A stretch of 64,000 bases of DNA from Rhizobium sophoriradicis (GTDB lineage Bacteria; Pseudomonadota; Alphaproteobacteria; Rhizobiales; Rhizobiaceae). How positions within the stretch are numbered: position 1 is the stretch's first letter; the number at the start of each line of letters is the position of its first letter. Location: positions 62,001-126,000 of the forward strand of contig NZ_RQIH01000001.1 in NCBI RefSeq assembly GCF_003939025.1, read 5' to 3'. Positions 38,676 through 49,039 of the stretch are shown one piece after another. A program made the translations under genes and the position numbers. A model generated the notes under the pieces. That model did no database searches. It was not told the origin of the DNA and saw only the letters and a program-made list of their open reading frames with translations.

Positions 38676-38787
38676 GTCAAACCGCTCAACTTGACCCGAT
38701 TGGCTTCGCGTACCGGCACCAGTGTAGAATAGTGATATCCACTAATTTTCACTATATGCTATAAGAAAAGTAAAGGAGACCGTAGCC

Positions 38788-39075
38788 ATGAAACCATCCG
38801 GACAGATGACCGTGAGCCTCACCGGCGAACTGGAGCAATTCGTCCGCGATCAGGTGCGCACCGGCGCCTTCGCATCGAGCAGTGAATATATCCGCGACCT
38901 GGTACGCGAGCGCTATAACCAGCAACGCGATCGCGCCGAAAAGCTGAAGGCGTTGGATGAGGCACTGGCACGCGGCATCGCCGACGCTGAAGCGGGGCGC
39001 ACCATGCCCTTGGATGCGGCATTCAAGCGGCTTCGCGAGGAACTCGGCCTTGTGGATCAAAGCGCTGGGAAATGA
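38788..39075 (+). CDS. parD: ParD-type antitoxin
   Basis: 95 aa. The N-terminal ribbon-helix-helix is QMTVSLTGELEQFVRDQVRT then SSSEYIRDLVRERYNQQRDR; the C-terminal tail that neutralises ParE is Glu/Arg-rich. AAAGGAG lies nine bases upstream of ATG. It overlaps parE by four bases. The pair is probably autoregulated through the AT-rich direct and inverted repeats at 38730-38765 (AGTGATATCCACTAATTTTC). Confidence 0.9.
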   Translation: MKPSGQMTVSLTGELEQFVRDQVRTGAFASSSEYIRDLVRERYNQQRDRAEKLKALDEALARGIADAEAGRTMPLDAAFKRLREELGLVDQSAGK

Positions 39076-39368
39076 AGGTCAGAATTACCGATGCGGCTTG
39101 GGAAAACATGCTGCATACTGGCCGCTGGATCAAGGACGGCAATCCGGCTCGCGCCGAGACCTTCGTGAGGGAGCTTTACGAGCGGTGCGAATCACTGGGG
39201 CATAGGCCCCGCTCCTTTCCCCTGCTGCCCGGCCGGGAAGACTCCGGCATCCGCCGGCGCCCCTACGGCGACTATCTGATTTTTTACCGGATTGCCGACG
39301 CGGTCGAAGTGCTGCATGTCCTCCACGGCGCGGTAGACTATGAACGATTGCTATTCCCGGACGAATAG
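39072..39368 (+). CDS. parE: ParE-type toxin
   Basis: 98 aa of the RelE/ParE fold: MKVRITDAAWENMLHTGRWI, NPARAETFVRELYERCESL, then GIRRRPYGDYLIFYRIADAV and EVLHVLHGAVDYERLL. Relatives poison DNA gyrase. The C-terminal LHGAVDYERL motif is intact, so a functional toxin is expected. Translationally coupled to parD (ATGA). Confidence 0.9.
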   Translation: MKVRITDAAWENMLHTGRWIKDGNPARAETFVRELYERCESLGHRPRSFPLLPGREDSGIRRRPYGDYLIFYRIADAVEVLHVLHGAVDYERLLFPDE

Positions 39369-39426
39369 GGCAGCCGCCCCGTAATTCTCGGCCGGCACGC
39401 ATTGCAAGGATCGGGCAGCGCGAAGC

Positions 39427-39687
39427 TCATGGCTCGTCGTCGTAGCCTTCGCTCTTCGACAGCCGATCGATCGCCTCTGCGAACAACTCGGAATGTTCGT
39501 CCGGCATCTCCGAGATGTGATGGGCACGACGCGGGTCCATGCCGCTGCGCATCCGCTCGAAGCGCTCATAGCTAATCAGCACGAAACGCGGCTTGTTATG
39601 CCAGGTGAGAACGACTGGCTCGCGGCTCGCAGCATCGATGACATCGCCGACCTGCTTGTTGAGGTCTCCTGTCGTGAACTGTCGCAT
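39427..39687 (-). CDS. Phd/YefM-type antitoxin without a partner
   Basis: 86 aa. The N-terminal Phd fold is [20 protein letters not shown] and [20 protein letters not shown]; the C-terminal tail is acidic and disordered-looking ([15 protein letters not shown]). No toxin gene follows on the minus strand: parE on the other strand ends 58 bases away. It could be a free regulator or serve a toxin elsewhere. Confidence 0.8.
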   Translation of the reverse strand: MRQFTTGDLNKQVGDVIDAASREPVVLTWHNKPRFVLISYERFERMRSGMDPRRAHHISEMPDEHSELFAEAIDRLSKSEGYDDEP

Positions 39688-39793
39688 GGTAAACCTCCCG
39701 GCTTTCGAAGGGGATGGCCCTTACCCGCATCAAAATCAAGGGCACTTTGAACCTTTCGCAACCCGCGCTACATATTTTAGCGGGAGGAGTGCC

Positions 39794-40939
39794 ATGTTTG
39801 ATTTTTCGCTTGGCGAAACCGCGGATGCGATCCGCGACACGACGGCGCGGTTTGCCGCCGATCATATTGCTCCGCTGGCAGCGGAGATCGACGAAAGCAA
39901 CACGTTTCCACGCCAGCTCTGGCCTCAGATGGGGGCACTCGGCCTGCATGGGATCACCGTCGAGGAGGAATTCGGTGGCGCCGGTCTCGGCTATCTCGAG
40001 CATGTCGTCGCGATGGAGGAAGTGTCGCGCGCCTCGGCCTCGGTGGGCTTAAGTTACGGCGCTCATTCCAATCTCTGCGTCAATCAGGTCCGCCGCTGGG
40101 CCTCGCCGGAGCAGAAGCAGCGCCATCTGCCGAAGTTGATCTCCGGCGAGCATGTCGGCTCACTTGCGATGTCCGAAGCCGGCGCCGGCTCCGATGTCGT
40201 GTCCATGCGGTTACGGGCCGAGCGCAAGGGCGCCCGCTACATTCTGAACGGCACCAAATTCTGGATCACCAATGCGCCGCATGCCGACGTCCTCGTCGTC
40301 TATGCCAAGACCGATCCCGCCGCCGGTCCGAAAGGCATTTCCGCTTTCATCATCGAGAAGGGCATGCCCGGCTTCAGCGTCTCCAAGAAGCTCTCCAAGC
40401 TTGGCATGCGCGGCAGCGATACGGCCGAGTTGGTCTTTGAGGATTGCGAGGTGCCGGCCGAGGCGCTGATGGGCCGGGAAGGCGAAGGCGTGAAGATCCT
40501 GATGTCCGGTCTCGATTACGAGCGCGCCGTGCTTGCCGGCGGTCCGCTGGGCATCATGCAGGCCTGCCTCGATGTCGTGCTGCCTTATGTGCGCGATCGC
40601 AAGCAGTTCGGCAAACCGATCGGCGATTTCCAGCTGATGCAGGCCAAGATCGCAGATATGTATGTGGCGCTGAACTCGTCGCGCGCCTATGTCTATTCCG
40701 TCGCCCGCGCCTGCGACGCTGGCCGTGCCACGCGCACCGACGCGGCGGCCGCGATCCTCTTTGCCAGCGAGAATGCCGTGAAGGTGTCGCTGGAGGCGAT
40801 CCAGGCGCTCGGCGGCGCCGGCTATACCAAGGAATGGCCGGTCGAGCGTTTCCTGCGCGACGCCAAGCTCTACGATATCGGGGCCGGTACCAACGAAATC
40901 CGCCGCTACCTGATCGGCCGGGAGCTCATCGCATCATGA
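39794..40939 (+). CDS. ivd: Isovaleryl-CoA dehydrogenase
   Basis: 381 aa from ATG 39794, with GGGAGGAG five bases upstream. Motifs: [28 protein letters not shown], the Glu of [20 protein letters not shown] that is diagnostic of isovaleryl-CoA dehydrogenases, and [19 protein letters not shown] at the end. It oxidises isovaleryl-CoA to 3-methylcrotonyl-CoA in leucine breakdown and passes electrons to ETF. First gene of a five-gene plus-strand operon with ATGA overlap to the carboxylase subunit. Confidence 0.93.
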   Translation: MFDFSLGETADAIRDTTARFAADHIAPLAAEIDESNTFPRQLWPQMGALGLHGITVEEEFGGAGLGYLEHVVAMEEVSRASASVGLSYGAHSNLCVNQVRRWASPEQKQRHLPKLISGEHVGSLAMSEAGAGSDVVSMRLRAERKGARYILNGTKFWITNAPHADVLVVYAKTDPAAGPKGISAFIIEKGMPGFSVSKKLSKLGMRGSDTAELVFEDCEVPAEALMGREGEGVKILMSGLDYERAVLAGGPLGIMQACLDVVLPYVRDRKQFGKPIGDFQLMQAKIADMYVALNSSRAYVYSVARACDAGRATRTDAAAAILFASENAVKVSLEAIQALGGAGYTKEWPVERFLRDAKLYDIGAGTNEIRRYLIGRELIAS

Positions 40940-42546
40940 CGGAGATTTCGACCGCGATCGATCGCGACAGCGAGACCTTCAAAGCCAATGCCATCAAGAA
41001 CAAGGCGCTTATCGACGAGCTCTACGAGCGCTCGGCAAAGGCGCGCGAGGGCGGCGCGCAATCGGCACGTGAACGTCACACGGCCAAGGGCAAGCTTCTG
41101 CCGCGCGACCGCATTCAGCTGCTGATCGATGCCGGCAGCCCCTTCCTGGAGGTCGGCGCGCTGGCGGCCAACGGAATGTATGGCGACGAGGCGCCGGGCG
41201 CCGGCATCATATCGGGCATCGGCCGCGTATCCGGCCGTGAGGTCATGATCGTCGCCAATGACGCGACGGTAAAGGGCGGCGCCTATTTTCCGATGACGGT
41301 GAAGAAACATCTCAGGGCGCAGGAAATCGCCATGCAGAACCGGCTGCCCTGCCTTTATCTGGTCGATAGCGGCGGCGCCAATCTGCCGCATCAGGCCGAG
41401 GTCTTTCCCGACCGCGATCATTTCGGCGCGATCTTCTACAACCAGGCGCAGATGTCGGCCGAAGGCATTGCCCAGATTGCCTGCGTCATGGGAAGCTGCA
41501 CCGCCGGCGGTGCCTATGTTCCCGCGATGTCCGACGAAACGGTGATCGTGCGCAATCAGGGCACGATCTTCCTTGCCGGCCCGCCGCTGGTCAAAGCCGC
41601 GACCGGCGAAATCATCTCGGCCGAAGAGCTCGGCGGCGCCGAAACCCATGGCCGCCGCTCCGGCGTCGTCGATCATGTCGCCGAGAACGACGAACATGCG
41701 CTGCTTCTGGTGCGCGATATCGTCGCCAGCCTCAACAGCGTGAAGTCGGTCGATATAGACATTCAATCCCCCCGGCCGCCGAAGCTCCACCTCGAGGACC
41801 TTCACGGCATCATTCCGGAGGACGTGCGCTCGCCGTATGACGTGCGCGAGGTGATCGGCCGAATCGTCGACGGCTCGGAACTGCATGAGTTCAAGCCACT
41901 CTACGGCACCACGCTCGTCTGCGGCTTCGCCCGCATCTGGGGCATGCCTGTCGCCGTCATCGCCAATAACGGCGTGCTCTTTTCCGAAAGTGCGCTGAAG
42001 GGCGCACATTTCATTGAGCTCGCCTGCCAGCGCCGCGTGCCGCTGCTCTTCCTGCAGAATATTTCCGGGTTCATGGTCGGCGGCCGCTACGAGGCCGGCG
42101 GCATCGCCAAGGATGGGGCGAAGCTGGTGACGGCGGTGGCGACCGCCACCGTGCCGAAAGTCACCGTCATCATCGGCGGCAGCTTCGGCGCCGGCAATTA
42201 CGGCATGTGCGGCCGCGCCTATCGCCCGCGCTTCCTCTTCACCTGGCCGAACAGCCGCATCAGCGTCATGGGCGGCGAACAGGCGGCCTCGGTGCTTGCC
42301 ACCATCCGCCGCGACGCGATGGAAGCGCGCGGCGAGGATTGGCCGGCCGCCGAGGAAGAGGCGTTCAAGGCGCCGATCCGTGCGGGCTACGAGGCCGAGG
42401 GCAATCCCTATTTTGCCACAGCCCGCCTCTGGGACGACGGCATCATCGACCCACGCCAGACACGAGATGTGCTCGGCCTCGCCTTTTCCGCCTGCCTAAA
42501 TGCGCCGATCCCGAAAGGGCCGCGCTTCGGCCTATTCAGGATGTGA
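40936..42546 (+). CDS. mccB: 3-methylcrotonyl-CoA carboxylase, carboxyltransferase (beta) subunit
   Basis: 536 aa. Carboxyltransferase hallmarks: [60 protein letters not shown] and [20 protein letters not shown]. The [11 protein letters not shown] signature is typical of methylcrotonyl-CoA rather than propionyl-CoA carboxylases. It overlaps ivd by four bases and is followed by the biotin subunit at seven bases. Confidence 0.94.
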   Translation: MTEISTAIDRDSETFKANAIKNKALIDELYERSAKAREGGAQSARERHTAKGKLLPRDRIQLLIDAGSPFLEVGALAANGMYGDEAPGAGIISGIGRVSGREVMIVANDATVKGGAYFPMTVKKHLRAQEIAMQNRLPCLYLVDSGGANLPHQAEVFPDRDHFGAIFYNQAQMSAEGIAQIACVMGSCTAGGAYVPAMSDETVIVRNQGTIFLAGPPLVKAATGEIISAEELGGAETHGRRSGVVDHVAENDEHALLLVRDIVASLNSVKSVDIDIQSPRPPKLHLEDLHGIIPEDVRSPYDVREVIGRIVDGSELHEFKPLYGTTLVCGFARIWGMPVAVIANNGVLFSESALKGAHFIELACQRRVPLLFLQNISGFMVGGRYEAGGIAKDGAKLVTAVATATVPKVTVIIGGSFGAGNYGMCGRAYRPRFLFTWPNSRISVMGGEQAASVLATIRRDAMEARGEDWPAAEEEAFKAPIRAGYEAEGNPYFATARLWDDGIIDPRQTRDVLGLAFSACLNAPIPKGPRFGLFRM

Positions 42547-42553
42547 GGCGGCG

Positions 42554-44419
42554 ATGATGGAAAGTCTTCTCATTGCCAACCGGGGCGAGATCGCCCGCCG
42601 CATCATCCGCACCGCGAAGATACTCGGCATCCGCACCATTGCCATCTATTCCGAGGCCGATGCCGGCCTGCCTTTCGTGAGAGAAGCGGACGAGGCAGTC
42701 GCCATCGGCCCGCCGCCCGCCCGAGAGAGTTATCTCTCCGAGGCACGCATCCTCGAGGCCGCCCGGAAAAGCGGCGCTGCGGCCATCCATCCCGGTTACG
42801 GTTTCCTGTCGGAAAATGCGGATTTTGCCGAAGCGGTCGAAAAGGCGGGCATGAGCTGGGTCGGCGCGCCGCCGGCTGCCATCCGCGCCATGGGGCTGAA
42901 GGATGCCGCCAAACAATTGATGCAGGCGGCAGGGGTACCGGTGACGCCCGGCTATCTGGGGCCAGACCAGAGCGAAGCAAGGCTCTCGGCCGAAGCCGAT
43001 ATCGTCGGCTACCCCGTGCTGATCAAGGCCGTCGCTGGCGGCGGCGGCAAGGGCATGCGGCGCGTCGACCGGCCGCAGGATTTTGCCGAAGGTCTCGCCT
43101 CCTGCCGCCGCGAGGCAGCCGCCTCTTTCGGCGACGACCGTGTTCTGATCGAGCGCTATATCGCCAATCCGCGCCATATCGAGGTGCAGGTCTTTGCCGA
43201 CACGCACGGAAACTGCGTTCATCTCTTCGAACGCGATTGTTCGCTGCAGCGCCGGCACCAGAAAGTCATCGAAGAGGCCCCTGCCCCCGGCCTTGATGCC
43301 GCCACCCGCGCGGCGATCTGCGATGCGGCGGTCAAGGCCGCAAGAGCGGTGAATTATGTCGGCGCCGGCACGATCGAATTCATCGCCGACGCCTCCTCGG
43401 GCCTCAATGCCGACCGCATCTGGTTCATGGAGATGAACACGCGCCTGCAAGTCGAGCATCCGGTTACCGAGGCCATAACAGGCGAAGATCTGGTGCTTTG
43501 GCAGCTGAAGGTCGCGAGCGGCGAGCCGCTGCCGAAAAGCCAGGACGAGATCACCATGAACGGCTGGGCCTTCGAAGCCCGGCTCTATGCCGAAAACCCC
43601 GCCGCCGGCTACCTGCCCTCGACCGGCCGGCTCGACCATCTTGAAATGCCGCAGGCGGTTCGTGTCGACAGCGGCGTCGAGCGGGGAGACGAGATCACCG
43701 CCTTCTACGACCCGATGATCGCCAAGATCATTGCGCATGGACCGAACCGCGGGGCCGCCCTGTCTAAGCTCGCCGCCGCCTGTGCCGGCATCGAGGTCTG
43801 GCCGGTCCGATCCAATGCCGGTCTTCTCGCACGCGTCACCAATCATCCGGATTTTCGCGCCGCAAGGATCGATACCGGCTTCCTCGACCGCCATGGCGAA
43901 AGCCTCGTGGCCAACGATCCTGATGAAACCGTCATCGACAAAGCAGCCACGGCACTTTCGAAGGGCATGGTTGGCGATCCCTGGTCTGCGCTGACCGGCT
44001 TCCGCATCGCCGGGCCAAGCGACAGCCGCGTACGTGTGCGCATCGACGGTCATCTCCATTGGGGACGGGCACGCGCTGACCTCGAAACAAATGCCGTCGA
44101 GATGGACCAAGTGACGGTGCTTTTCGATGCGGGCAATGCCTGGTCGATCGGCCTGCCCCATGCGGGTGAGGTCGAGGCGAACCACGGCGTGGGCGACGGC
44201 GCCATCCTGTCACCCATGCCGGGCCTCGTCATTTCGGTTGACGTCATTGAGGGCGACGCGGTCGCCAAAGGGGACCGTCTGCTGACCGTCGAAGCCATGA
44301 AGATGGAGCATACGCTGCGGGCGCCATTCGACGGCGTCGTCGGAAAATTGCAGGTCTCCCCCGGAACCAGAGTCTCGGAAAACCAGCTGGTCGTCACCGT
44401 CATGAAGGGAGAGGAGTGA
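42554..44419 (+). CDS. mccA: 3-methylcrotonyl-CoA carboxylase, biotin-carrying (alpha) subunit
   Basis: 621 aa from ATG 42554 ([20 protein letters not shown]) with GAGG upstream; the frame extends upstream but overlaps mccB. Biotin carboxylase: [20 protein letters not shown] for ATP, and [21 protein letters not shown]-terminal biotinyl domain: [20 protein letters not shown], with the lysine of EAMKMEH near residue 583. It loads CO2 for MccB. Ends in an overlap with the MaoC-like gene. Confidence 0.94.
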   Translation: MMESLLIANRGEIARRIIRTAKILGIRTIAIYSEADAGLPFVREADEAVAIGPPPARESYLSEARILEAARKSGAAAIHPGYGFLSENADFAEAVEKAGMSWVGAPPAAIRAMGLKDAAKQLMQAAGVPVTPGYLGPDQSEARLSAEADIVGYPVLIKAVAGGGGKGMRRVDRPQDFAEGLASCRREAAASFGDDRVLIERYIANPRHIEVQVFADTHGNCVHLFERDCSLQRRHQKVIEEAPAPGLDAATRAAICDAAVKAARAVNYVGAGTIEFIADASSGLNADRIWFMEMNTRLQVEHPVTEAITGEDLVLWQLKVASGEPLPKSQDEITMNGWAFEARLYAENPAAGYLPSTGRLDHLEMPQAVRVDSGVERGDEITAFYDPMIAKIIAHGPNRGAALSKLAAACAGIEVWPVRSNAGLLARVTNHPDFRAARIDTGFLDRHGESLVANDPDETVIDKAATALSKGMVGDPWSALTGFRIAGPSDSRVRVRIDGHLHWGRARADLETNAVEMDQVTVLFDAGNAWSIGLPHAGEVEANHGVGDGAILSPMPGLVISVDVIEGDAVAKGDRLLTVEAMKMEHTLRAPFDGVVGKLQVSPGTRVSENQLVVTVMKGEE

Positions 44420-44871
44420 TGGCCGGCCGCTATTTCGACGAATGGACGGTTGGCGACCGGATCGCCCACGACATTCGCCGCACGGTCACCGAGACCGACA
44501 ATCTGCTGTTTACGACACTCTCCCACAATCCGCAGCCGCTGCATCTCGATGCGGAATATGCGGCCGGAACCGAGTTCGGCCGGATCGTCGTCAACGGCAC
44601 CTTCACCTTCGCGCTGACCGTCGGTCTTTCGGTCAGTGACACCACGCTCGGCACGCTTGTCGCCAATCTCGGCTATGACAAGGTGACAATGCCGAAACCG
44701 GTCTTCATCGGCGATACGCTGCGGGTAGAAACCGAAGTGACGGAGCTGCGCCGCTCGAACTCCCGCCCCGATGCCGGCATCGTCACCTTCCGACACATCA
44801 CCTTGAACCAGCGTAACGAGATCGTCTGCCAGTGCCTGCGTACCGCCATGCTGAAGGGGAAGTCATCATGA
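44419..44871 (+). CDS. MaoC-like hot-dog-fold dehydratase
   Basis: 150 aa. ATG 44419 follows GGAGAGGAG closely. The hydratase 2 signature is [20 protein letters not shown] with Asp/His positions, and [20 protein letters not shown]. It could hydrate a branched enoyl-CoA such as 3-methylglutaconyl-CoA, the next leucine intermediate, which is usually handled by a crotonase-fold enzyme. Alternatively it acts with the adjacent CitE-like gene on mesaconyl-type CoA esters. It overlaps genes on both sides. Confidence 0.8.
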   Translation: MAGRYFDEWTVGDRIAHDIRRTVTETDNLLFTTLSHNPQPLHLDAEYAAGTEFGRIVVNGTFTFALTVGLSVSDTTLGTLVANLGYDKVTMPKPVFIGDTLRVETEVTELRRSNSRPDAGIVTFRHITLNQRNEIVCQCLRTAMLKGKSS

Positions 44872-45710
44872 GGCTGCGTTCGCTGCTCTTCGTGCCCGGC
44901 GATCGACCGGAACGTTTTGAAAAAGCGCTCGCATCGGGCGCCGATGCCGTCATTCTCGATCTGGAAGATTCCGTCGCACCAGCCAATAAACCAAAGGCCC
45001 GCGACAGCGTGCACGAATTCGTGCAGCGCCATGCCGGCGAGACCAAGCTCCTTATCCGCATCAATCCCCTCGCCTCGCCGGAATTCGAAGACGACCTCGC
45101 CGCCTTAAGCGGCCTTCAGCCTTTCGCGCTCATGCTGCCGAAGGCCGAGGGCGCTGCTTCCGTGCTGAAGCTTGCAAGCGCCCTCGCCGCTACTATTCCC
45201 ATCCTGCCGATCGCGACGGAAACGCCATCGGCGATCTTCGAGATCGGCAGCTATCGCGAGGTCTCGGACAAGCTCTGCGGCCTGACCTGGGGCGCTGAGG
45301 ATCTGCCGGCCGCGATCGGGGCTACGACCGCGCGCAGGACAGATGGCCGCTATACGCCGCCTTACGAGCTTGCCCGCTCGCTCACGCTATTTGCAGCCCA
45401 TGCAGCGACCGTTCCGGCGATCGATACCGTCTATCCCGATTTTCGCGATCTCAATGGCCTGCGGGCCTATGTCGGCCGCGCCCGGCGCGACGGTTTCTCC
45501 GGCATGATGGCCATCCATCCGGGTCAGGTCGAAACGATCAATCACGCCTTCACGCCGGATGCCTTCGAAATCGCCTGGGCGGAGAAGGTCACCGCCGCCT
45601 TTGCCGCGAACCCTGATGCAGGCGCCATTCAACTTGACGGGCGCATGCTTGATATGCCGCATCTGAAGCTTGCGCTCCGCATCCTGGAGCGCGCCGGACG
45701 AGTAACATAA
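44868..45710 (+). CDS. HpcH/HpaI (CitE-like) CoA-ester lyase
   Basis: 280 aa. TIM-barrel CitE family: [37 protein letters not shown] with Mg-binding Glu-Asp, [30 protein letters not shown] and [17 protein letters not shown]. Members split malyl-, citramalyl- or citryl-type CoA esters. In leucine operons the last step is normally HMG-CoA lyase, an unrelated DRE-TIM protein, so this gene may do a parallel job or substitute. ATGA overlap with the MaoC-like gene; last gene of the operon. Confidence 0.85.
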   Translation: MRLRSLLFVPGDRPERFEKALASGADAVILDLEDSVAPANKPKARDSVHEFVQRHAGETKLLIRINPLASPEFEDDLAALSGLQPFALMLPKAEGAASVLKLASALAATIPILPIATETPSAIFEIGSYREVSDKLCGLTWGAEDLPAAIGATTARRTDGRYTPPYELARSLTLFAAHAATVPAIDTVYPDFRDLNGLRAYVGRARRDGFSGMMAIHPGQVETINHAFTPDAFEIAWAEKVTAAFAANPDAGAIQLDGRMLDMPHLKLALRILERAGRVT

Positions 45711-45770
45711 ACATTTGAAAGCTTTTCTGACCTCATGATAATCGAACGAAACCGCTCGCGCTTTTCGTCA

Positions 45771-47192
45771 TCATGACAATGGCTTCATCGATCCGAAATC
45801 GGGTAAAGCGCCGCTCGCGTAGCCGACGGCCCCGAGCGAAGCGATGGCGATCCGGCCGTCGCGGATCGACAGCAGCGGCCCGTCCCGCCCCTGCTCGTAG
45901 AGATCGGGGTGGGCAGCGGCAAAACGCACCTTCTCCACCTGCGGCGCGCCCTGCATGCCGGCCACATAATGATGGCCATTGCGCTCGACATGGGAGAGGC
46001 CGAGCAGCGAAACCAGCGCCAAGTCCTGCTGCACGGCAAGCCCGGCCTGGCAGGTCAGATCCTCGCCGGAGAGAAACAACCCCGGCACGCCCGCGGTTCT
46101 GATGCGGATCGCCTTCATGAGCGAGCGGTAAATGCCCTTGCAGGTCTTCGAGGAGACGCCGGTATAACCAAGCCGCCGGGCGCGGGCGAAGGCGCCGTCG
46201 CCATCGTCGCTCTCATCGATCAGGAAGGGCAATTGCGCTGCCAGATCCCCGAGCGGCGTTTCCATGGTGATCGCGCGCGAGAACGGCTGTTCGACAAAGG
46301 CAATGGCCGCACGTAACCTGGCCAGCCGGGGCACGGTCTCGATCCGCGCCAGCAATGCGCTCAGCTGTTCGGCGGCGCCGAATTGTTCGTTGCCGTCGAC
46401 CGTCACCCGATAATCGTGCAAGCGGTCCAACACGGCGGCGATGCGCGCCAGCCGGTCGATATCGGCATCGACCGCGCCCGAAAGCTTGATCTTGAACCAG
46501 TGATTGCCATAGCGCGCGATCACCGCCTCGAGGCTCTGCGGCAGGCCGTCATCGACGGGATCGACGATCTCGCTCTCGGTGATCGGGTCGAGAAGCCCGA
46601 TCGTATGCCGGGCCGAGATGGAACCGGCGGGACGAAAGCCGGCCAGCACAGCCGACACTGCATCCGCGTCGATATCGCCTGATAGCATCGGGCCGCCGAT
46701 GCCGATGATATTGCGACGCACCGCATCGAAGAAGGAAATGCCGGCAAGGCGGCAATAGGCGTCGAGTGCTGCGCGGGCGACAAGCGAAGGACCGAAACCG
46801 GCGGCCAGCGGATTTCCCGGCAGGCGGCGGGCGGTTTCCATCTCGTTCAGACGGGCGGCGGCGAACAATGTTATCGGGGCGGACGGTTCCCGCGACGCAG
46901 CCGTGGCTACGCGGATAGAGCCGCGCAATTGATCGACATTCTGCGCCGGCGTCAGCGCCGGGTTTTTGTCGAACCATTTCGGCACCATCATTTCGGCGGC
47001 GGCGCCGATGGCGGTTTTCCCTTCCTCATCCTCGACGCGCACCCTGAGAAAGGCCTGCGGCGCCTTTTCGAGGGTTGCCGCACCGAAGCGAAACGGCAGG
47101 CGCAGCCTGATATCGCGCTCGAAGGCATCGATCTCGACAATTCTGATGCGCGGCGCCGTCACGGAACCTCCGATGCTTCGGTCCATGGTCAC
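45771..47192 (-). CDS. Enolase-superfamily (mandelate racemase/muconate lactonizing type) protein
   Basis: 473 aa, longer than the usual 380. Acid-sugar type barrel residues are in order: WFKIKLSGAVDADID (KxK base), YRVTVDGNEQFGAAEQ (Asp ligand), IAFVEQPFSRAI (Glu), LPFLIDESDDGDGA (Asp/Glu) and YTGVSSKTCKGIYRSLM (Lys). It probably abstracts an alpha proton from a sugar acid. The extra length lies in the N-terminal cap and in a tail. It overlaps the hydroxyacid dehydrogenase stop by four bases and is the last gene of the transporter-catabolic operon. Confidence 0.82.
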   Translation of the reverse strand: MTMDRSIGGSVTAPRIRIVEIDAFERDIRLRLPFRFGAATLEKAPQAFLRVRVEDEEGKTAIGAAAEMMVPKWFDKNPALTPAQNVDQLRGSIRVATAASREPSAPITLFAAARLNEMETARRLPGNPLAAGFGPSLVARAALDAYCRLAGISFFDAVRRNIIGIGGPMLSGDIDADAVSAVLAGFRPAGSISARHTIGLLDPITESEIVDPVDDGLPQSLEAVIARYGNHWFKIKLSGAVDADIDRLARIAAVLDRLHDYRVTVDGNEQFGAAEQLSALLARIETVPRLARLRAAIAFVEQPFSRAITMETPLGDLAAQLPFLIDESDDGDGAFARARRLGYTGVSSKTCKGIYRSLMKAIRIRTAGVPGLFLSGEDLTCQAGLAVQQDLALVSLLGLSHVERNGHHYVAGMQGAPQVEKVRFAAAHPDLYEQGRDGPLLSIRDGRIAIASLGAVGYASGALPDFGSMKPLS

Positions 47193-48205
47193 GCCATCCG
47201 CTCGAGCATGGCGCGCGACACTTCGTGCTGAAGCGGTTCACGGCGCAGCAGCCGGCCGATCTCGTCGACCATGGCCTGCCCTTGGGCGAAATGTGCCTCT
47301 TCGGTGTGGCCGGCGGCATGCGGCGAAATCGTGACATTGGTCAGCTGAGGGTCGCGGAACGGACTGTCCTGAGGCAGCGGCTCATTGTCGAAGACATCGA
47401 GCGCCGCCTCGATGCGGCCGGACCTGATTTCGGCGAGCAGTGCGGCCTCGTCGACCAGCTCGGCCCGCGCCGTGTTGATGAACAGCGCGCCGGGGCGCAG
47501 CAGCGCCAGTTCGCGGGCGCCGATCATCCCACGCGTCTCGGGCAGGACGGGCGCATGCAGGGAAATCACATCGCTCTGGGCAAGCGCGTCGTCCAATCCT
47601 GTTCTGACGACGCCGAGCGCTGCGGCCTCGCCGTCGTCGAGATAGGGATCGACGACCAGCACGCGGCAGCCGAATGGAACGAGCAGACGCATGACTGCCC
47701 GCCCGACATATCCGGCCCCGACAATACCGACCGTTCTGGCGCCGAGCAATCTTTGCGGCACGGCGGCGCGGACATCGAGCCATTCACCGCCTCTGCGCAA
47801 TCGATGATGCAGCCGGTGAATGCCGCGCATGGCAAGCAGCGCTTCGGCGACGACGAATTCGGCAACCGAAGCGGCAATCTTCGAAGCGGCATGGGTGACG
47901 CGCAGGCCGTCATCGAACAGGCGCGCCGGAACGAGCGTGCGGATGCTGCCTGCCGAATGGGCCACCAGAGAAAGTCGCGGATGGCGCTGGCGCGCCGCCG
48001 GATTGAAGGGCGGCGTGCCCCAACCGGTGAGGCAGGCCGTGGCATTCTGCAGCAACTGGTCGACATCGGCAGCGTCGATCGTGGCGCCGGCCGGCCAGCG
48101 CACCTCGCCGAGGCCGTTCAACCGGGCGGTCGCCGCATCGTCCAGCATCATACGGCGGGTCTTTTCGGTCAAAAGGACGGCGATGATGGGAGCCTGTTTG
48201 CTCAT
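47189..48205 (-). CDS. D-isomer-specific 2-hydroxyacid dehydrogenase
   Basis: 338 aa from ATG 48205. NAD-binding GARTVGIVGAGYVGRAVMRL, catalytic Arg in LFINTARAELVDEAAL, Glu in DVFDNEPLPQDSPF, and His in VTISPHAAGHTEEAHF: the complete Arg-Glu-His set. It interconverts a 2-keto acid and a D-2-hydroxy acid, presumably a sugar-derived product in this operon. The N-terminal domain diverges from phosphoglycerate dehydrogenase. Five bases separate it from the upstream gene. Confidence 0.88.
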   Translation of the reverse strand: MSKQAPIIAVLLTEKTRRMMLDDAATARLNGLGEVRWPAGATIDAADVDQLLQNATACLTGWGTPPFNPAARQRHPRLSLVAHSAGSIRTLVPARLFDDGLRVTHAASKIAASVAEFVVAEALLAMRGIHRLHHRLRRGGEWLDVRAAVPQRLLGARTVGIVGAGYVGRAVMRLLVPFGCRVLVVDPYLDDGEAAALGVVRTGLDDALAQSDVISLHAPVLPETRGMIGARELALLRPGALFINTARAELVDEAALLAEIRSGRIEAALDVFDNEPLPQDSPFRDPQLTNVTISPHAAGHTEEAHFAQGQAMVDEIGRLLRREPLQHEVSRAMLERMA

Positions 48206-48209
48206 GGTT

Positions 48210-49028
48210 CTACTCTTTCGCTGCGGCGACGAGGCGCCTGAGATGGGCAAGATCGACGCGGGCCTTGTCTAGCGCCTGGTCGCGGGGGAGCCGGTATTGC
48301 GAATGCATTGAGAGCACGCCGGCAAATCCGGTGGTGATGAGATGCGGGACGATGTCGTTCCAGGGCACCATGCCTTCGTCGAGCCCGTACCAGTCCGAAT
48401 GCCATGCACGCTGGCCGCGGGCGCCGTAAGCGCCGGGAAACCAGCCGCAATTCTTGACACCCATGCAGCAGAACCAGGGATCGAGAAGATCCAGCGTCAG
48501 ACGCCAGTCCTCGCTGCCCTCGCGAATGAGCTGGTTGGCGGGATCGGGATAGGCGCCGATCCTCCTTGGATCGCGCCCGGCCAGCAGTTGCGCTGCCAGC
48601 GCACCCGAGGCGTGCAGCGTCCCGCCGTGAAGCTGGACGGTGAGCTTGATCGCGAATTTGTCGGCGAGGCGTTCGAAGCCATCGAGGTCGCGCCGCGCTT
48701 CGTCGAGCTGCACCTGCCAGCGCCGCAACGGATCATAACGCCAGAAGCCGAGCCGAACCTGCCCGATGCTGGCCTCGCCGCAATGATGGAGCAGCCGGGA
48801 CGCGGCATCGTCAGGCTGCGTGGCGTCGATGGTCGCCATCGGGATGCGCAGGCCGGCCGTAGCAAAAAGCTTGACCGCCTTGACGACCTCGTCCGGCCTG
48901 TCCGGCGAAACGGCGTGGCCCTCGCGAATAAGAAGATCGGCGCAGTCGAAGCCCAGCCCCGCCGTGATCTCTGCCGCTGTCTCCAGCGGCAGGCCTTCCA
49001 GGGTCTTGGTGAAATAGGCGATATCCAT
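48210..49028 (-). CDS. Sugar phosphate isomerase/epimerase-like TIM-barrel protein
   Basis: 272 aa from ATG 49028 (MDIAYFTKTLEGLPLETAAE), preceded by AAGGAA; a GTG at 49043 overlapping the previous stop is the alternative. AP-endonuclease-2-type barrel: AAEITAGLGFDCADLLIREG, KLTVQLHGGTLHASG, TLDLLDPWFCCMGVKNCGWF and SMHSQYRLPRDQALDKAR. Metal-binding positions are plausible but atypical: the expected Glu in strand two is a Leu/Asp region. Substrate unknown; probably a keto sugar or inosose-like compound. Confidence 0.78.
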   Translation of the reverse strand: MDIAYFTKTLEGLPLETAAEITAGLGFDCADLLIREGHAVSPDRPDEVVKAVKLFATAGLRIPMATIDATQPDDAASRLLHHCGEASIGQVRLGFWRYDPLRRWQVQLDEARRDLDGFERLADKFAIKLTVQLHGGTLHASGALAAQLLAGRDPRRIGAYPDPANQLIREGSEDWRLTLDLLDPWFCCMGVKNCGWFPGAYGARGQRAWHSDWYGLDEGMVPWNDIVPHLITTGFAGVLSMHSQYRLPRDQALDKARVDLAHLRRLVAAAKE

Positions 49029-49039
49029 GATTTCCTTGC

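Noticed and set aside
42536..44185. Minus-strand frame of 549 codons opposite mccA
   Set aside because: Antisense shadow of a conserved biotin carboxylase; no ribosome site or known motif.
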